Position numbers and translations under genes: made by a program. A DNA stretch of 64,000 nt from Nitrosomonas supralitoralis (lineage in GTDB: Bacteria; Pseudomonadota; Gammaproteobacteria; Burkholderiales; Nitrosomonadaceae). Below the pieces are notes generated by a model. It saw nothing but the letters and a program-made list of their open reading frames with translations, was not told where the DNA came from and did no database searches. Location: positions 1-64,000 of the forward strand of contig NZ_PXXU01000004.1 of assembly GCF_003011925.2 (NCBI RefSeq), written 5' to 3'. Shown in pieces: positions 1 through 7,534 of the stretch (position 1 is the first letter of the stretch; each line of letters begins with the position of its first letter).

Positions 1-194
1 ATTTTTTATGCCTACAACGCGGATTGGATTCTGAGCAATTGTTTCTGGAACTAATCAACCAATACTTTACCGGGCAGATGTGCGGCCCTTTTGACCATGA
101 AACAAGACTGAAAGCAGGGTTTTCTGCAACAGAACTCAATGCGCTGGAACACATGAAAATACCCGTTGCTCACTTCAAAAAGCCGGGCTCATGA
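1..194 (+). CDS. C-terminal end of a ferritin-like DUF455-type protein (partial)
   Basis: An open frame enters from the left edge and stops with TGA at 192-194, giving about 63 residues. The tail contains a GPFDHETRLKAGFS segment followed by TELNAL. That resembles the conserved end of DUF455 ferritin-like proteins as I remember them (GPFN..AR..AGFS..EL). The family has an uncharacterised di-iron type helical fold. The start and the metal-binding residues lie outside the window, so the assignment rests on the tail only. The next gene is convergent, on the other strand. Confidence 0.45.
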   Translation, partial: FLCLQRGLDSEQLFLELINQYFTGQMCGPFDHETRLKAGFSATELNALEHMKIPVAHFKKPGS

Positions 195-221
195 ATTCAT
201 GCATAAGGCAACGGTTGCGGA

Positions 222-800
222 TTAACTTTGCAGCAGTTGATTGACTTCGGCAAGGTCAAATGCTTCGGGATCAAATGGGCCTTCAATATCTCCAGCAATC
301 CATTCCAGCATAGCTTCATGCTCCGGATGTGCCGCATCAGAGATCGCCTCCAAAAACATCATATATCCCCCAATTCCCCCAATATCTTCCGGCGGACAAG
401 CACGGCTACCTTTCAGACAAACGGGTAAAGCAGCACTGGTTTCAAATGGCAGAATTTTTTCCAAAACTACTTCGTGTTCCCAACCATCACCAAAATCATA
501 AATGTAGGTCAGCTTTTCCTTTTCTTTCTTCAATATTTGATCTAAACGATATCGCGCCTCATCTTTAGCATCTGAAGGAAACTCTTCATCCGGCTCAGCG
601 TAACGATCCTGCCCTTGAAAAAACTCGTGCAGGTGGGAATTGGTCCAGCCCATCACGATTTGCAAAATGAGATGAATATCATCCAGCTTAGTCGTACTAG
701 CGACTAAAATCCTGCGCCATATCGGCGGACGCATGCCTTTCAGGGTTACTTTAAGCTGATAAATGGAGCGTAAAGATTTTGCTGTTAAACGTGTTGCCAT
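222..800 (-). CDS. Plasmid pRiA4b ORF-3 family protein
   Basis: This 192-residue protein has the hallmarks of the pRiA4b ORF-3-like fold (PF07929): an N-terminal IYQLKVTLKGMRPPIWRR strand segment, a central YIYDFGDGWEHEV motif and a cysteine-containing CPPEDIGGIGGY loop near residue 140. Family members are mostly uncharacterised and occur on plasmids and chromosomes; no reaction is known. The longest frame starts at GTG 803, but ATG 800 directly follows and gives a more usual start. The gene lies just downstream of metW on the same strand with a gap of about 5 bases, so it may be co-transcribed with metX-metW. Confidence 0.85.
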   Translation of the reverse strand: MATRLTAKSLRSIYQLKVTLKGMRPPIWRRILVASTTKLDDIHLILQIVMGWTNSHLHEFFQGQDRYAEPDEEFPSDAKDEARYRLDQILKKEKEKLTYIYDFGDGWEHEVVLEKILPFETSAALPVCLKGSRACPPEDIGGIGGYMMFLEAISDAAHPEHEAMLEWIAGDIEGPFDPEAFDLAEVNQLLQS

Positions 801-805
801 CACTA

Positions 806-1423
806 TTAGTCTCTACTTTCAAAACGATAAAACGCCAGCATTCCTCTTAAGTTTGGCAGGAAATTTACTGGGCGATAATGTTTATTCATCACACTGCGCT
901 CCAAAATTCGTGCGTTGCATTGCTGGCACAGTACTTCAAAATCACCCAGCGTACAAAGATGAATATTGGGCGTATCGTACCAATTATACGGTAATGTTTC
1001 TGACACAGGCATACGTCCGGAAACTACTTGCATGCGGTTTTTCCAGTGGCCAAAATTGGGGAAGGAAATAATTCCTTCCTTGCCGACCCGCAGCATTTCC
1101 TGAATGATACCCTCGGTGTTCCGCACAGCCTGCAAGGTCTGCGACAGAATGACATAATCGAACGAATCCGATGCGAAGCTGGACAATCCCGCTTCCAGAT
1201 CATTATGAATTACATTAATACCATTGCGAAAGCAACTGAGAAGGTTATCATCATCGATTTCCACACCGTAACCAAAGACGTTACGCGTATCGCGTAAATA
1301 GCGTAATAACGAGCCATCACCGCAACCCAAATCGAGTATTTTCGCGCCAGGATTAATCCATTCCGCAATGGCGGCAAAATCCGGGCGTAATGCAATGGTT
1401 GATGGTGCTATGGTATCAGTCAT
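806..1423 (-). CDS. metW: Methionine biosynthesis protein MetW
   Basis: MetW is a small SAM-dependent methyltransferase-fold protein of 205 residues that works with MetX in homoserine acylation in many proteobacteria; its exact chemistry is not settled. The glycine-rich SAM motif ILDLGCGDGSLL is at about residues 29-40. Further family features are a YVILSQTLQAVRN segment near residue 95 and FPNFGHWKNR near 125. Length is normal for the family. It lies 25 bases downstream of metX on the same strand, the standard metX-metW arrangement, and is probably translated from the same mRNA. Confidence 0.95.
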   Translation of the reverse strand: MTDTIAPSTIALRPDFAAIAEWINPGAKILDLGCGDGSLLRYLRDTRNVFGYGVEIDDDNLLSCFRNGINVIHNDLEAGLSSFASDSFDYVILSQTLQAVRNTEGIIQEMLRVGKEGIISFPNFGHWKNRMQVVSGRMPVSETLPYNWYDTPNIHLCTLGDFEVLCQQCNARILERSVMNKHYRPVNFLPNLRGMLAFYRFESRD

Positions 1424-1448
1424 AAATAATGATCAGGTTCATTTTTAT

Positions 1449-2576
1449 CTAAATAGAAATATTGTCCATATACGCCCGCACCAGTTGATGATAACAAGGC
1501 GTTGTCATCAAAAACGAATCATGGCCATGACTGGAAGTAATTTCCGCATAACTTACATTAAGCTTATTTTTTAATAGGGCTTTGACAATTTCCCGGGAAC
1601 GCTCGGGTGAAAAACGCCAATCCGAGGTAAACGATATCACCAGGAAATTTGCTTTGGCTACCCGGAATGCCGAGCTCAGGTCGCCATCATAAGATCCAGC
1701 TGGATCAAAATAATCCAGTGCTTTAGTCATCAGTAAATAGCTATTGGCATCGAATAAATCAGCAAATTTGTCGCCTTGGTAACGCAGATACGACTCGATT
1801 TCGAACTCCACATCAAAACCGAAAGAAAGTTCACCGTTGCGTAAACTGCGACCGAATTTCGCCGCCATCGAATCGTCGGAAAGATAAGTGATATGTCCCA
1901 GCATGCGCGCCAGCCGCAAGCCACGTCGCGGCAGGGTATCATAGGCATAAAAATTACCACCGTAAAATTCCTGGTCGGTCATGATCGCCTGGCGGGCAAC
2001 ATCATTAAATGCAATATTTTGTGCGGTCAATTTGGGAGCGGCCGCGATCACCAGCGCATGACGAACTTTTTCAGGATAATCCAGTGTCCATTGCATCGCT
2101 TGCATACCGCCCAGACTACCGCCCACCACTGCGGCAAACTGCTTAATCCCTAAATGTTCAGCCAATTGTGCTTGCGTCTCGACCCAATCTTCCACCGTCA
2201 CCACTGGAAAGCTCGCGCCATAATGCTTGCCAGTGCGGGGATCAATGCTGGCCGGCCCCGTAGAGCCGTGGCAACCACCCAGATTATTCACGCCAATGAC
2301 AAAAAGCCGATTGGTATCGATCGGCTTGCCCGGGCCGACCATATTATCCCACCAACCGACGCTCTTCTCATTATCCGCATAAACACCAGCCACATGATGA
2401 GTGCCGGAAAGTGCATGACAAATCAAAACAGCATTGGATCTTGCAGCGTTCAGTTGTCCGTAGGTTTCATACACCAAATGATAGCTATCCAGCGACAGCC
2501 CGCTTTTCAGCTGCAATGGCTTATCAATCTGTACGTATTGGGGGATAACCACACCCACTGATTTTGAATCTTGCAT
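1449..2576 (-). CDS. metX: Homoserine O-acyltransferase MetX
   Basis: MetX transfers an acetyl or succinyl group to homoserine in the cytoplasm, the first committed step of methionine synthesis. The 375-residue protein is an alpha/beta hydrolase. The nucleophile elbow GGSLGGMQ at about residues 152-159 carries the catalytic serine. The substrate-binding [12 protein letters not shown] segment follows HALSGTHH in the N-terminal third, and the catalytic histidine is in SSHGHDSFL near the C-terminus. The sequence alone does not tell me whether the donor is acetyl-CoA or succinyl-CoA. metW follows directly. A TATAAT-like box sits at 2624-2629 on the coding strand, but no convincing -35 is seen. 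Confidence 0.95.
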   Translation of the reverse strand: MQDSKSVGVVIPQYVQIDKPLQLKSGLSLDSYHLVYETYGQLNAARSNAVLICHALSGTHHVAGVYADNEKSVGWWDNMVGPGKPIDTNRLFVIGVNNLGGCHGSTGPASIDPRTGKHYGASFPVVTVEDWVETQAQLAEHLGIKQFAAVVGGSLGGMQAMQWTLDYPEKVRHALVIAAAPKLTAQNIAFNDVARQAIMTDQEFYGGNFYAYDTLPRRGLRLARMLGHITYLSDDSMAAKFGRSLRNGELSFGFDVEFEIESYLRYQGDKFADLFDANSYLLMTKALDYFDPAGSYDGDLSSAFRVAKANFLVISFTSDWRFSPERSREIVKALLKNKLNVSYAEITSSHGHDSFLMTTPCYHQLVRAYMDNISI

Positions 2577-2650
2577 TTGTATAAAAGGAGAATTCCAAGC
2601 AACAACCGAATTTTTCGTCAGTCATTATATCGTCAATAAATCAGCGCATA

Positions 2651-4378
2651 CTAGTCATTCAATTTAGCCAGCAACGCAGCCATCTTTTCGGGTTGGTACG
2701 TCCTGATGATTTTTTGCGCTAATGGAATAATATCAGGCAAGTGGCTTTTCAGAATCTGGTTTTTTACTGTCAGCAACTGCGACGGATACATGGAAAACTG
2801 CTGCAATCCTATCCCTAACAACAAGCGTGTGAACTGTTTGTCACCCGCCATCTCGCCACAGATAGATACCGGCACTTTGGCACGATTGGCGCTCTGGATA
2901 ATGTGCGAAACCAGCCAGAGTATCGCAGGATGAAAAGGATCGTACAAATGCGCCACAGCATCGTCAATCCGGTCAACCGCTAAAGTATACTGAATTAAAT
3001 CGTTAGTGCCGATCGATAAGAAATCCAGCTTGCGCATAAAAGATTCGAGACACAACGCGGCCGCCGGTATTTCTATCATACCGCCGATTTTAATATGCTC
3101 ATTAAACTGAATTTTGTCATCGCGTAAAGTCTGTTTGGCATACTCAATGTAATGCAATGTTTGATCGATTTCCATTACATTGGACAACATCGGCACCAGA
3201 ATACGCACCTCGCCGTACCTGGAAGCACGCAAAATAGCACGCAATTGCTTGTGAAACATCTTGGGCTCTGTCAGGCTGAATCTAATCGCGCGCAAACCCA
3301 ATGCCGGATTAGTCGCAACTTGTTCACTCCCTTTGAGACTCTTGTCCGCGCCTAAATCGAATGTGCGTATGGTGACTGGCAGCTTATGCATTTTCACCGC
3401 CACCGTGCGGTACGCTTCAAATTGCTCTTCCTCACCCGGCAAATCATCGCGATTCAGAAATAAAAATTCACTGCGAAACAACCCGATGCCGGCAGCGCCA
3501 CTTTCCTTGACTTGCGCAATATCTTCCGGCAACTCAATGTTTGCGTATAAATCAATCGGTGTGCCATCCAATGTCACCGCAGCAACGCTTTTAAGACGTT
3601 GTAATTTCTTCCTTTCCAGTTCGAACTGGCTTTGCCGCAGGCGATATTCATCCAGAACATATTTATCCGGGTTTACAATTATGATGCCGTGGGTCCCATC
3701 GACAATCAGCCAGTCGTTTTCCAGAATCAATTGATGTGCGTGATGCAATGCCACGACTGAAGGAATATTGAGACTGCGTGCAACAATCGCAGTATGCGAT
3801 GTCTGGCTGCCCAAGTCGGTCAGGAAAGCGGTGAATTGATTTTGTTTGTATTGCATCACATCGGCAGGACTTAAGTCGTGCGCGACCAGAATACTGTCGC
3901 CACTCATCTTGGTCGCAACCGGTAGCAAGCCAGGGTGCCCCAGCATCGCTTTGAGTACACGTTCAACCACCTGCTTCACATCGGCCTTACGTTCTCGCAA
4001 ATAGGCATCCTCAATGGCTTCAAACTGAGTCAACAACTCCTGCATCTGTTGCTTTAAAGCCCATTCGGCATTGCAATATGTCTGTGCAATCATGCTGCGA
4101 GTCGCTTCTGACAGTACCGGATCATCCAGAATCATCAAATGCAAATCCAGAAATGCACTGAACTCTGCTCGCGCATGACCGTCGGCAACAGATTGTTGCA
4201 ATGCCCCGAATTCTTTTCGCACTACAGCAAAAGCACTATTCAGCCGCGCAATTTCCTTCTCCACCTGATTTTTTGGAATCAAATAGTGCACTACCTCCAA
4301 AGCTGCAGGATCAGCCAGATGCGCGTGACCAATTGCAATGCCTTCCGATACGCCTATGCCATGAAGAATAAAGCTCAT
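2651..4378 (-). CDS. ptsI: PTS phosphoenolpyruvate-protein phosphotransferase (Enzyme I)
   Basis: Enzyme I takes phosphate from phosphoenolpyruvate and passes it to HPr. The 575-residue length is that of classical EI. The phosphorylated histidine is in SQTSHTAIVARS near residue 192. The PEP-binding half shows GIGLFRSEFLF near 298, SIGTNDLIQYTLAVDR near 453 and the cysteine-containing SICGEMAGD near 503. Its ATG overlaps the HPr stop codon (ATGA), indicating translational coupling in the order EIIA-HPr-EI. No sugar-specific EIIB or EIIC gene is present, so I infer that this phosphorelay is regulatory rather than transporting, as is usual in chemolithotrophic betaproteobacteria. Confidence 0.96.
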   Translation of the reverse strand: MSFILHGIGVSEGIAIGHAHLADPAALEVVHYLIPKNQVEKEIARLNSAFAVVRKEFGALQQSVADGHARAEFSAFLDLHLMILDDPVLSEATRSMIAQTYCNAEWALKQQMQELLTQFEAIEDAYLRERKADVKQVVERVLKAMLGHPGLLPVATKMSGDSILVAHDLSPADVMQYKQNQFTAFLTDLGSQTSHTAIVARSLNIPSVVALHHAHQLILENDWLIVDGTHGIIIVNPDKYVLDEYRLRQSQFELERKKLQRLKSVAAVTLDGTPIDLYANIELPEDIAQVKESGAAGIGLFRSEFLFLNRDDLPGEEEQFEAYRTVAVKMHKLPVTIRTFDLGADKSLKGSEQVATNPALGLRAIRFSLTEPKMFHKQLRAILRASRYGEVRILVPMLSNVMEIDQTLHYIEYAKQTLRDDKIQFNEHIKIGGMIEIPAAALCLESFMRKLDFLSIGTNDLIQYTLAVDRIDDAVAHLYDPFHPAILWLVSHIIQSANRAKVPVSICGEMAGDKQFTRLLLGIGLQQFSMYPSQLLTVKNQILKSHLPDIIPLAQKIIRTYQPEKMAALLAKLND

Positions 4379-4644
4379 TCACCCTCACCAAAATAATCTT
4401 CGACCAATGCGACCAGTGCAGTTATCGCTTCAACTTCATCATCGCCCGTGGTTTCGAGCTGAATCCGCGAACCCTTATTGGCCGCCAACGTCATCACGCC
4501 CATAATACTCTTCGCATTGACGCGACGACTATCACGTGTCGCCCAGACTTCGCAATTAAACTGACTGGCCAGTTTGGTCAGTTTTGCTGATGCGCGCGCG
4601 TGTAAACCCAGTTTGTTGAGAATTTCTATTTCCTTAGTTTGCAT
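4375..4644 (-). CDS. ptsH: PTS phosphocarrier protein HPr
   Basis: HPr is the small phosphocarrier between Enzyme I and EIIA. This 89-residue version shows the active histidine in NKLGLHARASAKL (about residue 15). The serine region KSIMGVMTLA near residue 47 is the site HPr kinase modifies in related bacteria. A longer frame begins at 4662, but ATG 4644 gives the canonical N-terminus (MQTKEIEILNK) and has a purine-rich GAAAGAA stretch upstream. The gene overlaps EIIA by 11 bases upstream and EI by 4 bases downstream. No hprK or rapZ gene lies upstream of the cluster inside this window. Confidence 0.95.
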   Translation of the reverse strand: MQTKEIEILNKLGLHARASAKLTKLASQFNCEVWATRDSRRVNAKSIMGVMTLAANKGSRIQLETTGDDEVEAITALVALVEDYFGEGE

Positions 4645-5041
4645 GATTAGATTCTTTCGCATTAATTTGTATCACGCCTGCCTGACCACCACTTAATCCT
4701 TTCTTGATGACATCGGATAGCGGTTCATACCGATAAGTCAGCACACGCACCAGCATCGGCAAGTTGACACCGACAAGACACTCCACTTTATCGGGTCGTA
4801 CCAATCGGCTGGCAATATTGCAGGGTGTCGCTCCCAACATATCGCTCAATATCAGCACACCATCCCCGCTATCGAGTTGTTCCAACAATTCTCGCGCTCT
4901 GATTAATACGTCCTCAGGGTCATCCTGGGTAAAAACGCCCAAATGCGACAACCGTCGCGGCATCATACCTACCACGTGACTCGCACAACGAATCAAATGA
5001 TCTCCCAAATCTTCATGAGTGAGCACTAAAATCCCTATCAT
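4634..5041 (-). CDS. PTS EIIA component, mannose family
   Basis: This 135-residue protein matches the EIIA-Man fold. The phosphorylatable histidine is His9 in VLTHEDLGDHL, and a conserved GDGVLILSDMLGATPCN segment lies near residues 58-74. It is the terminal phosphate acceptor of the short EIIA-HPr-EI relay encoded here. Without partner EIIB or EIIC domains it probably has a signalling role. Family context suggests control of carbon, nitrogen or polymer metabolism, but the target is not visible. It is the first gene of the minus-strand unit. The 245 bases upstream also contain the relic start of the divergent diguanylate cyclase gene. Confidence 0.9.
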   Translation of the reverse strand: MIGILVLTHEDLGDHLIRCASHVVGMMPRRLSHLGVFTQDDPEDVLIRARELLEQLDSGDGVLILSDMLGATPCNIASRLVRPDKVECLVGVNLPMLVRVLTYRYEPLSDVIKKGLSGGQAGVIQINAKESNHAN

Positions 5042-5214
5042 CTTATTTATACACTAACCTTAAAATTCGGTTAAAGATTTTAGCATTGACCGTATTTAAA
5101 TACCTGATGCTGCCAAGCATTATTTTAAAAATTTTTCTCTGCAAGGGCATACCCCCTCCTTGAGCCGTAGCAGACAAATTGATTCTTGTGAATTAATGAT
5201 CTGACAATTACTCA

Positions 5215-5286
5215 AAGAGGAGTGAGGTGATTAATAAAATACGTCCCTAAATGTAAGGATTTAAAGTACATTATCATTTTAATGGA
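5215..5286 (+). other. Relic translation start in front of the diguanylate cyclase frame
   Basis: A strong Shine-Dalgarno sequence AAGAGGAG (5215-5222) stands four bases before GTG 5227. Seven codons (MINKIRP) follow and then TAA at 5248, with a second TAA at 5254. The GTG is in the same frame as the diguanylate cyclase that becomes open from TTG 5287. MINKIRP is a plausible cytoplasmic N-terminus for a membrane-bound HAMP-GGDEF protein. I read this as the original start, left behind after loss of the transmembrane sensor segment. This is inference from position and frame. Confidence 0.4.
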
Positions 5287-6516
5287 TTGCGCGCAGACAT
5301 GAAAAAGAATGATCAAATCCGGGCCTTACTCAGAGCAACTGAAGCGATGTCTCAGGGCAATTTCGCATTCGATATCCCAACCGGTGATGATGAGATTGGT
5401 CAGCTTGGGAAATCGCTGGAAAAATTATCCAACTATCTCCAGAAACAATTGGAAAGAAATCAATCTCTCTACAGGATTATGGTCGAATGCAACCACAATC
5501 TCCACTTAATCGATGTTCTGAACCATATTTATGAATCTTTCCAGGATCACCTGCCTTACGACCGGATTAGCCTGGCATTGCTCGAAAATGAAGGGAGCAA
5601 ACTTAAACTACATTGGTCACGCGCCAAATATGATCCATTGATACTAAACACCGGACTGACAATCCCCACCACTGACAGCAGCTTACTGGCAATTATAAAC
5701 CCCGGTGACATGCTGATTATCGATGATTTAAACGTACACTTGCAAAAATATTCAAGATCTCGTCTTACGCAAGCTATTTTTAGCGAAGGCATCCGTTCCT
5801 GCCTCATTTGTCCCTTGCTTGCCGACAGCAAACCAATCGGATTTATTTTCTTTTCCAGTCGCATGAAAAATGTTTACCAGGGGTTACATTTACATCAGGA
5901 TCTAGCATTACAAATCGCCAGTCAGCTATCTGTTCTAATTGAGAAAAACCAATTGTACCGAGGGGTGAAGTTGAACAAGCAACTCAAGGCGCAGAAAAAA
6001 TCTCTCGAACAACGTGTCACACACGATGCACTGACCGGGCTACTCAACCGCCCTGCCATATTTGACATTCTGCACAGACAAATCCAGCGTGCCAAACGAG
6101 GAGGATATGGCATTTCAATCATCATGATCGACATCGATCACTTCAAAATCATCAATGATACCTACGGTCACCTTGCAGGCGATGCGGTATTATGTGAAAT
6201 TGCCAATCGATTGAGTCAATCGGCCCGTTCCCATGAATACATTGGACGCTATGGCGGCGAAGAGTTTCTGGCAATCATTTCGCCCTATAATCAGGATGGC
6301 GCGTTAAGAGTTGCGGAAAGATTTCGTAATGCTGTCGCTGGTAAAGAAATTCACACCAAGGAAACATTCGTCTCCGTTACCATCAGTTTGGGTGTCGCGA
6401 TTGGTACAGAAGCAGAAACGCTGGATGAGCAGTTGCTATTGAAAAAAGCGGATGAGGCACTTTATCAGGCCAAACATAAAGGTAGAAATCGGGTTGAGCT
6501 GGCAAACCTGCAGTGA
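5287..6516 (+). CDS. Diguanylate cyclase with HAMP-like, GAF and GGDEF domains, N-terminally shortened
   Basis: The protein is expected to make cyclic di-GMP from two GTP. In order it has a HAMP-like helix pair (about 10-55, with GDDEIGQLGKSLEKL), a GAF domain (about 70-220) and a GGDEF domain (about 250-405). The catalytic motif is intact (RYGGEEF near 320). The usual inhibitory-site motif RxxD upstream of it is RSHE, so product inhibition may be weak. HAMP domains normally follow a transmembrane helix, but here nothing precedes it. The frame starts at TTG 5287 or ATG 5299 with no good ribosome-binding site. A strong relic start lies 60 bases upstream. It may be a recently shortened soluble form or an early pseudogene. 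Confidence 0.85.
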   Translation: MRADMKKNDQIRALLRATEAMSQGNFAFDIPTGDDEIGQLGKSLEKLSNYLQKQLERNQSLYRIMVECNHNLHLIDVLNHIYESFQDHLPYDRISLALLENEGSKLKLHWSRAKYDPLILNTGLTIPTTDSSLLAIINPGDMLIIDDLNVHLQKYSRSRLTQAIFSEGIRSCLICPLLADSKPIGFIFFSSRMKNVYQGLHLHQDLALQIASQLSVLIEKNQLYRGVKLNKQLKAQKKSLEQRVTHDALTGLLNRPAIFDILHRQIQRAKRGGYGISIIMIDIDHFKIINDTYGHLAGDAVLCEIANRLSQSARSHEYIGRYGGEEFLAIISPYNQDGALRVAERFRNAVAGKEIHTKETFVSVTISLGVAIGTEAETLDEQLLLKKADEALYQAKHKGRNRVELANLQ

Positions 6517-6536
6517 TCGGCAGAAAAGTCACTGAG

Positions 6537-6674
6537 CAGGCGGTTGAGAAATATTTTCGAAGCAGTTGATAAAGGCAAAAACAGGCGAAAAAGCGTAGCG
6601 TATGTTTAATCATGAGCATTTTGAGCCTGTTTTTAACACCGTAGCAGCAACACAGATAGTTTTTCAACGGCTTG
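6537..6674 (+). repeat. Short dispersed repeat with imperfect terminal inverted repeats (MITE-like), copy 1
   Basis: About 138 bases begin with CAGGCGGTTGAGAAAT and end with the imperfect inverse (AGTTTTTCAACGGCTTG). The interior (AAGGCAAAAACAGGCGAAAAA ... CACCGTAGCAGCAACACAGATAG) recurs in diverged form at 21390-21530, and a lone end occurs at 7380-7401. It codes for nothing. Both long copies sit directly behind the stop codon of a plus-strand gene. No clear target-site duplication is seen. I infer a non-autonomous mobile element or a transcription-end repeat family. Confidence 0.7.
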
Positions 6675-6712
6675 TTAGCTGACACCATCCGATAAGTTGC
6701 CACCCGACCCTA

Positions 6713-6985
6713 TTAACCAAACATCATCTTGGTAAATTGAACCGCAATCCCATACCCCTGGATTTGTTTATCTGTCCTGATCACCATGCCCTCGCATTGC
6801 ACAACATATTCCTTATTAAGCTTGATCGTCAGGTTAACAACTTCATTCTTGCGCATGCTTTGTTGAGCCACGAAATAGACTCCCGTAGCACTGATGTCTG
6901 TCGACCAGCCGCGTTCCGCATCAGGATTGACGAGGCATCGCATCATAAAACGCGCACTGGTTCGTTTTTCGTACAAAATTGCCAT
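6713..6985 (-). CDS. PilZ domain protein, probable c-di-GMP receptor
   Basis: This 90-residue protein is a stand-alone PilZ domain. Both ligand-binding motifs are present: an N-terminal RTSAR (RxxxR) at about residues 8-12 and DISATG (DxSxxG) near residues 30-35. It is therefore expected to bind cyclic di-GMP and to act on a partner protein in the cytoplasm. It lies convergent to the diguanylate cyclase at 5287-6516, separated by the small repeat, so an enzyme that makes the signal and a receptor for it are neighbours. The target (motility, pili or exopolysaccharide) cannot be read from the sequence. Confidence 0.9.
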   Translation of the reverse strand: MAILYEKRTSARFMMRCLVNPDAERGWSTDISATGVYFVAQQSMRKNEVVNLTIKLNKEYVVQCEGMVIRTDKQIQGYGIAVQFTKMMFG

Positions 6986-7215
6986 TTTATTTGATATCGA
7001 TTCAAAAACATTCGACCAAAAATAAAGAATTTATTCATACTTATCGTAGCGAAAACAGCTGCAAATGAATAGTTAATAAGTGATAGCTTTTACAATTAAC
7101 ATTAGTTATTTTCCGGCATTAACAAATGTTAACATTCTTGGCTCAAGTATATGAAGATATTTAATTATTTATTTAAGAAGTATAAAATTGCTTTAATTCC
7201 CTCATCAAGAAAAAA

Positions 7216-7241
7216 CCACCGGAACTGCTTCATTCCGGTGG
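7216..7241 (-). terminator. Rho-independent terminator of a decayed gene
   Basis: A perfect 9-base stem (CCACCGGAA / TTCCGGTGG) with an 8-base loop is followed on the minus strand by a run of six T. Its stem and loop closely resemble the terminator at 12701-12736 behind the FN3/DUF11 gene. This supports the reading that the short remnant at 7275-7376 is the end of a paralogue of that gene. Confidence 0.8.
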
Positions 7242-7274
7242 TGCAAAAATCTTAAAGCTGACGATTGTGTTCTG

Positions 7275-7376
7275 CTAGCCACAAATGATGCTGTCCACCT
7301 GGTTATTGAGTTGCTTCTGATCAGAATTCAATTCAGCAAGGTTTGGCGTATCCAAACTGCTAACATGCAGTATCAT
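7275..7376 (-). pseudogene. 3' remnant of a paralogue of the FN3/DUF11 secreted protein
   Basis: A minus-strand frame of 33 codons contains NLAELNSDQKQLNNQ. This aligns with NFAGFNSDPKPSNNT at the C-terminus of the 832-residue protein encoded at 12764-15262, both at the protein level (N.A..NSD.K..NN) and in DNA. A one-base difference just after this block shifts the last residues out of frame. A terminator almost identical to that of the full-length gene follows at 7216-7241. The left part of the gene is gone and the fragment abuts a solo repeat end at 7380-7401. I conclude that a second copy of the FN3/DUF11 gene once stood here and was lost. Confidence 0.65.
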
Positions 7377-7379
7377 TAG

Positions 7380-7401
7380 CAGGCCGTTGAAAAATGTTTC
7401 C
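7380..7401 (+). repeat. Solo end of the MITE-like repeat
   Basis: The sequence CAGGCCGTTGAAAAATGTTT matches the terminal inverted repeat of the element at 6537-6674. The rest of the element is missing. It borders the truncated FN3/DUF11 remnant, so a recombination at this repeat may have removed the rest of that gene. Confidence 0.55.
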
Positions 7402-7420
7402 TGGCTCAAGTTCCATTATA

Positions 7421-7454
7421 AAAAAACCGGCGTCTTTACGAAGCCGGTTTTTTT
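7421..7454 (-). terminator. Rho-independent terminator behind the 575-residue secreted protein gene
   Basis: The stem AAAAAACCGGC / GCCGGTTTTTT with an 11-base loop has A and T tracts on both sides, so it can work in both directions. It lies 81 bases past the stop codon of the gene at 7535-9262 and probably ends the mco-sco transcript of copy A. Confidence 0.85.
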
Positions 7455-7534
7455 AAACAATGATTGAGATGCTATTAATCAATTACTTTTTTCAAAGTCA
7501 TGACTCATTATCAAATTGCGACTCGGCAAATGCT

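Noticed and set aside
763..1071. 102-codon plus-strand frame
   Set aside because: It lies antisense within metW, whose motifs are unambiguous.
2577..2650. SAM-sensing riboswitch in front of metX
   Set aside because: Only 74 bases lie between ptsI and metX and I found no pseudoknot-like pairing of the SAM-II type.
6383..6703. 106-codon minus-strand frame over the repeat
   Set aside because: It spans the 3' end of the cyclase gene and the whole MITE-like repeat; composition looks random.
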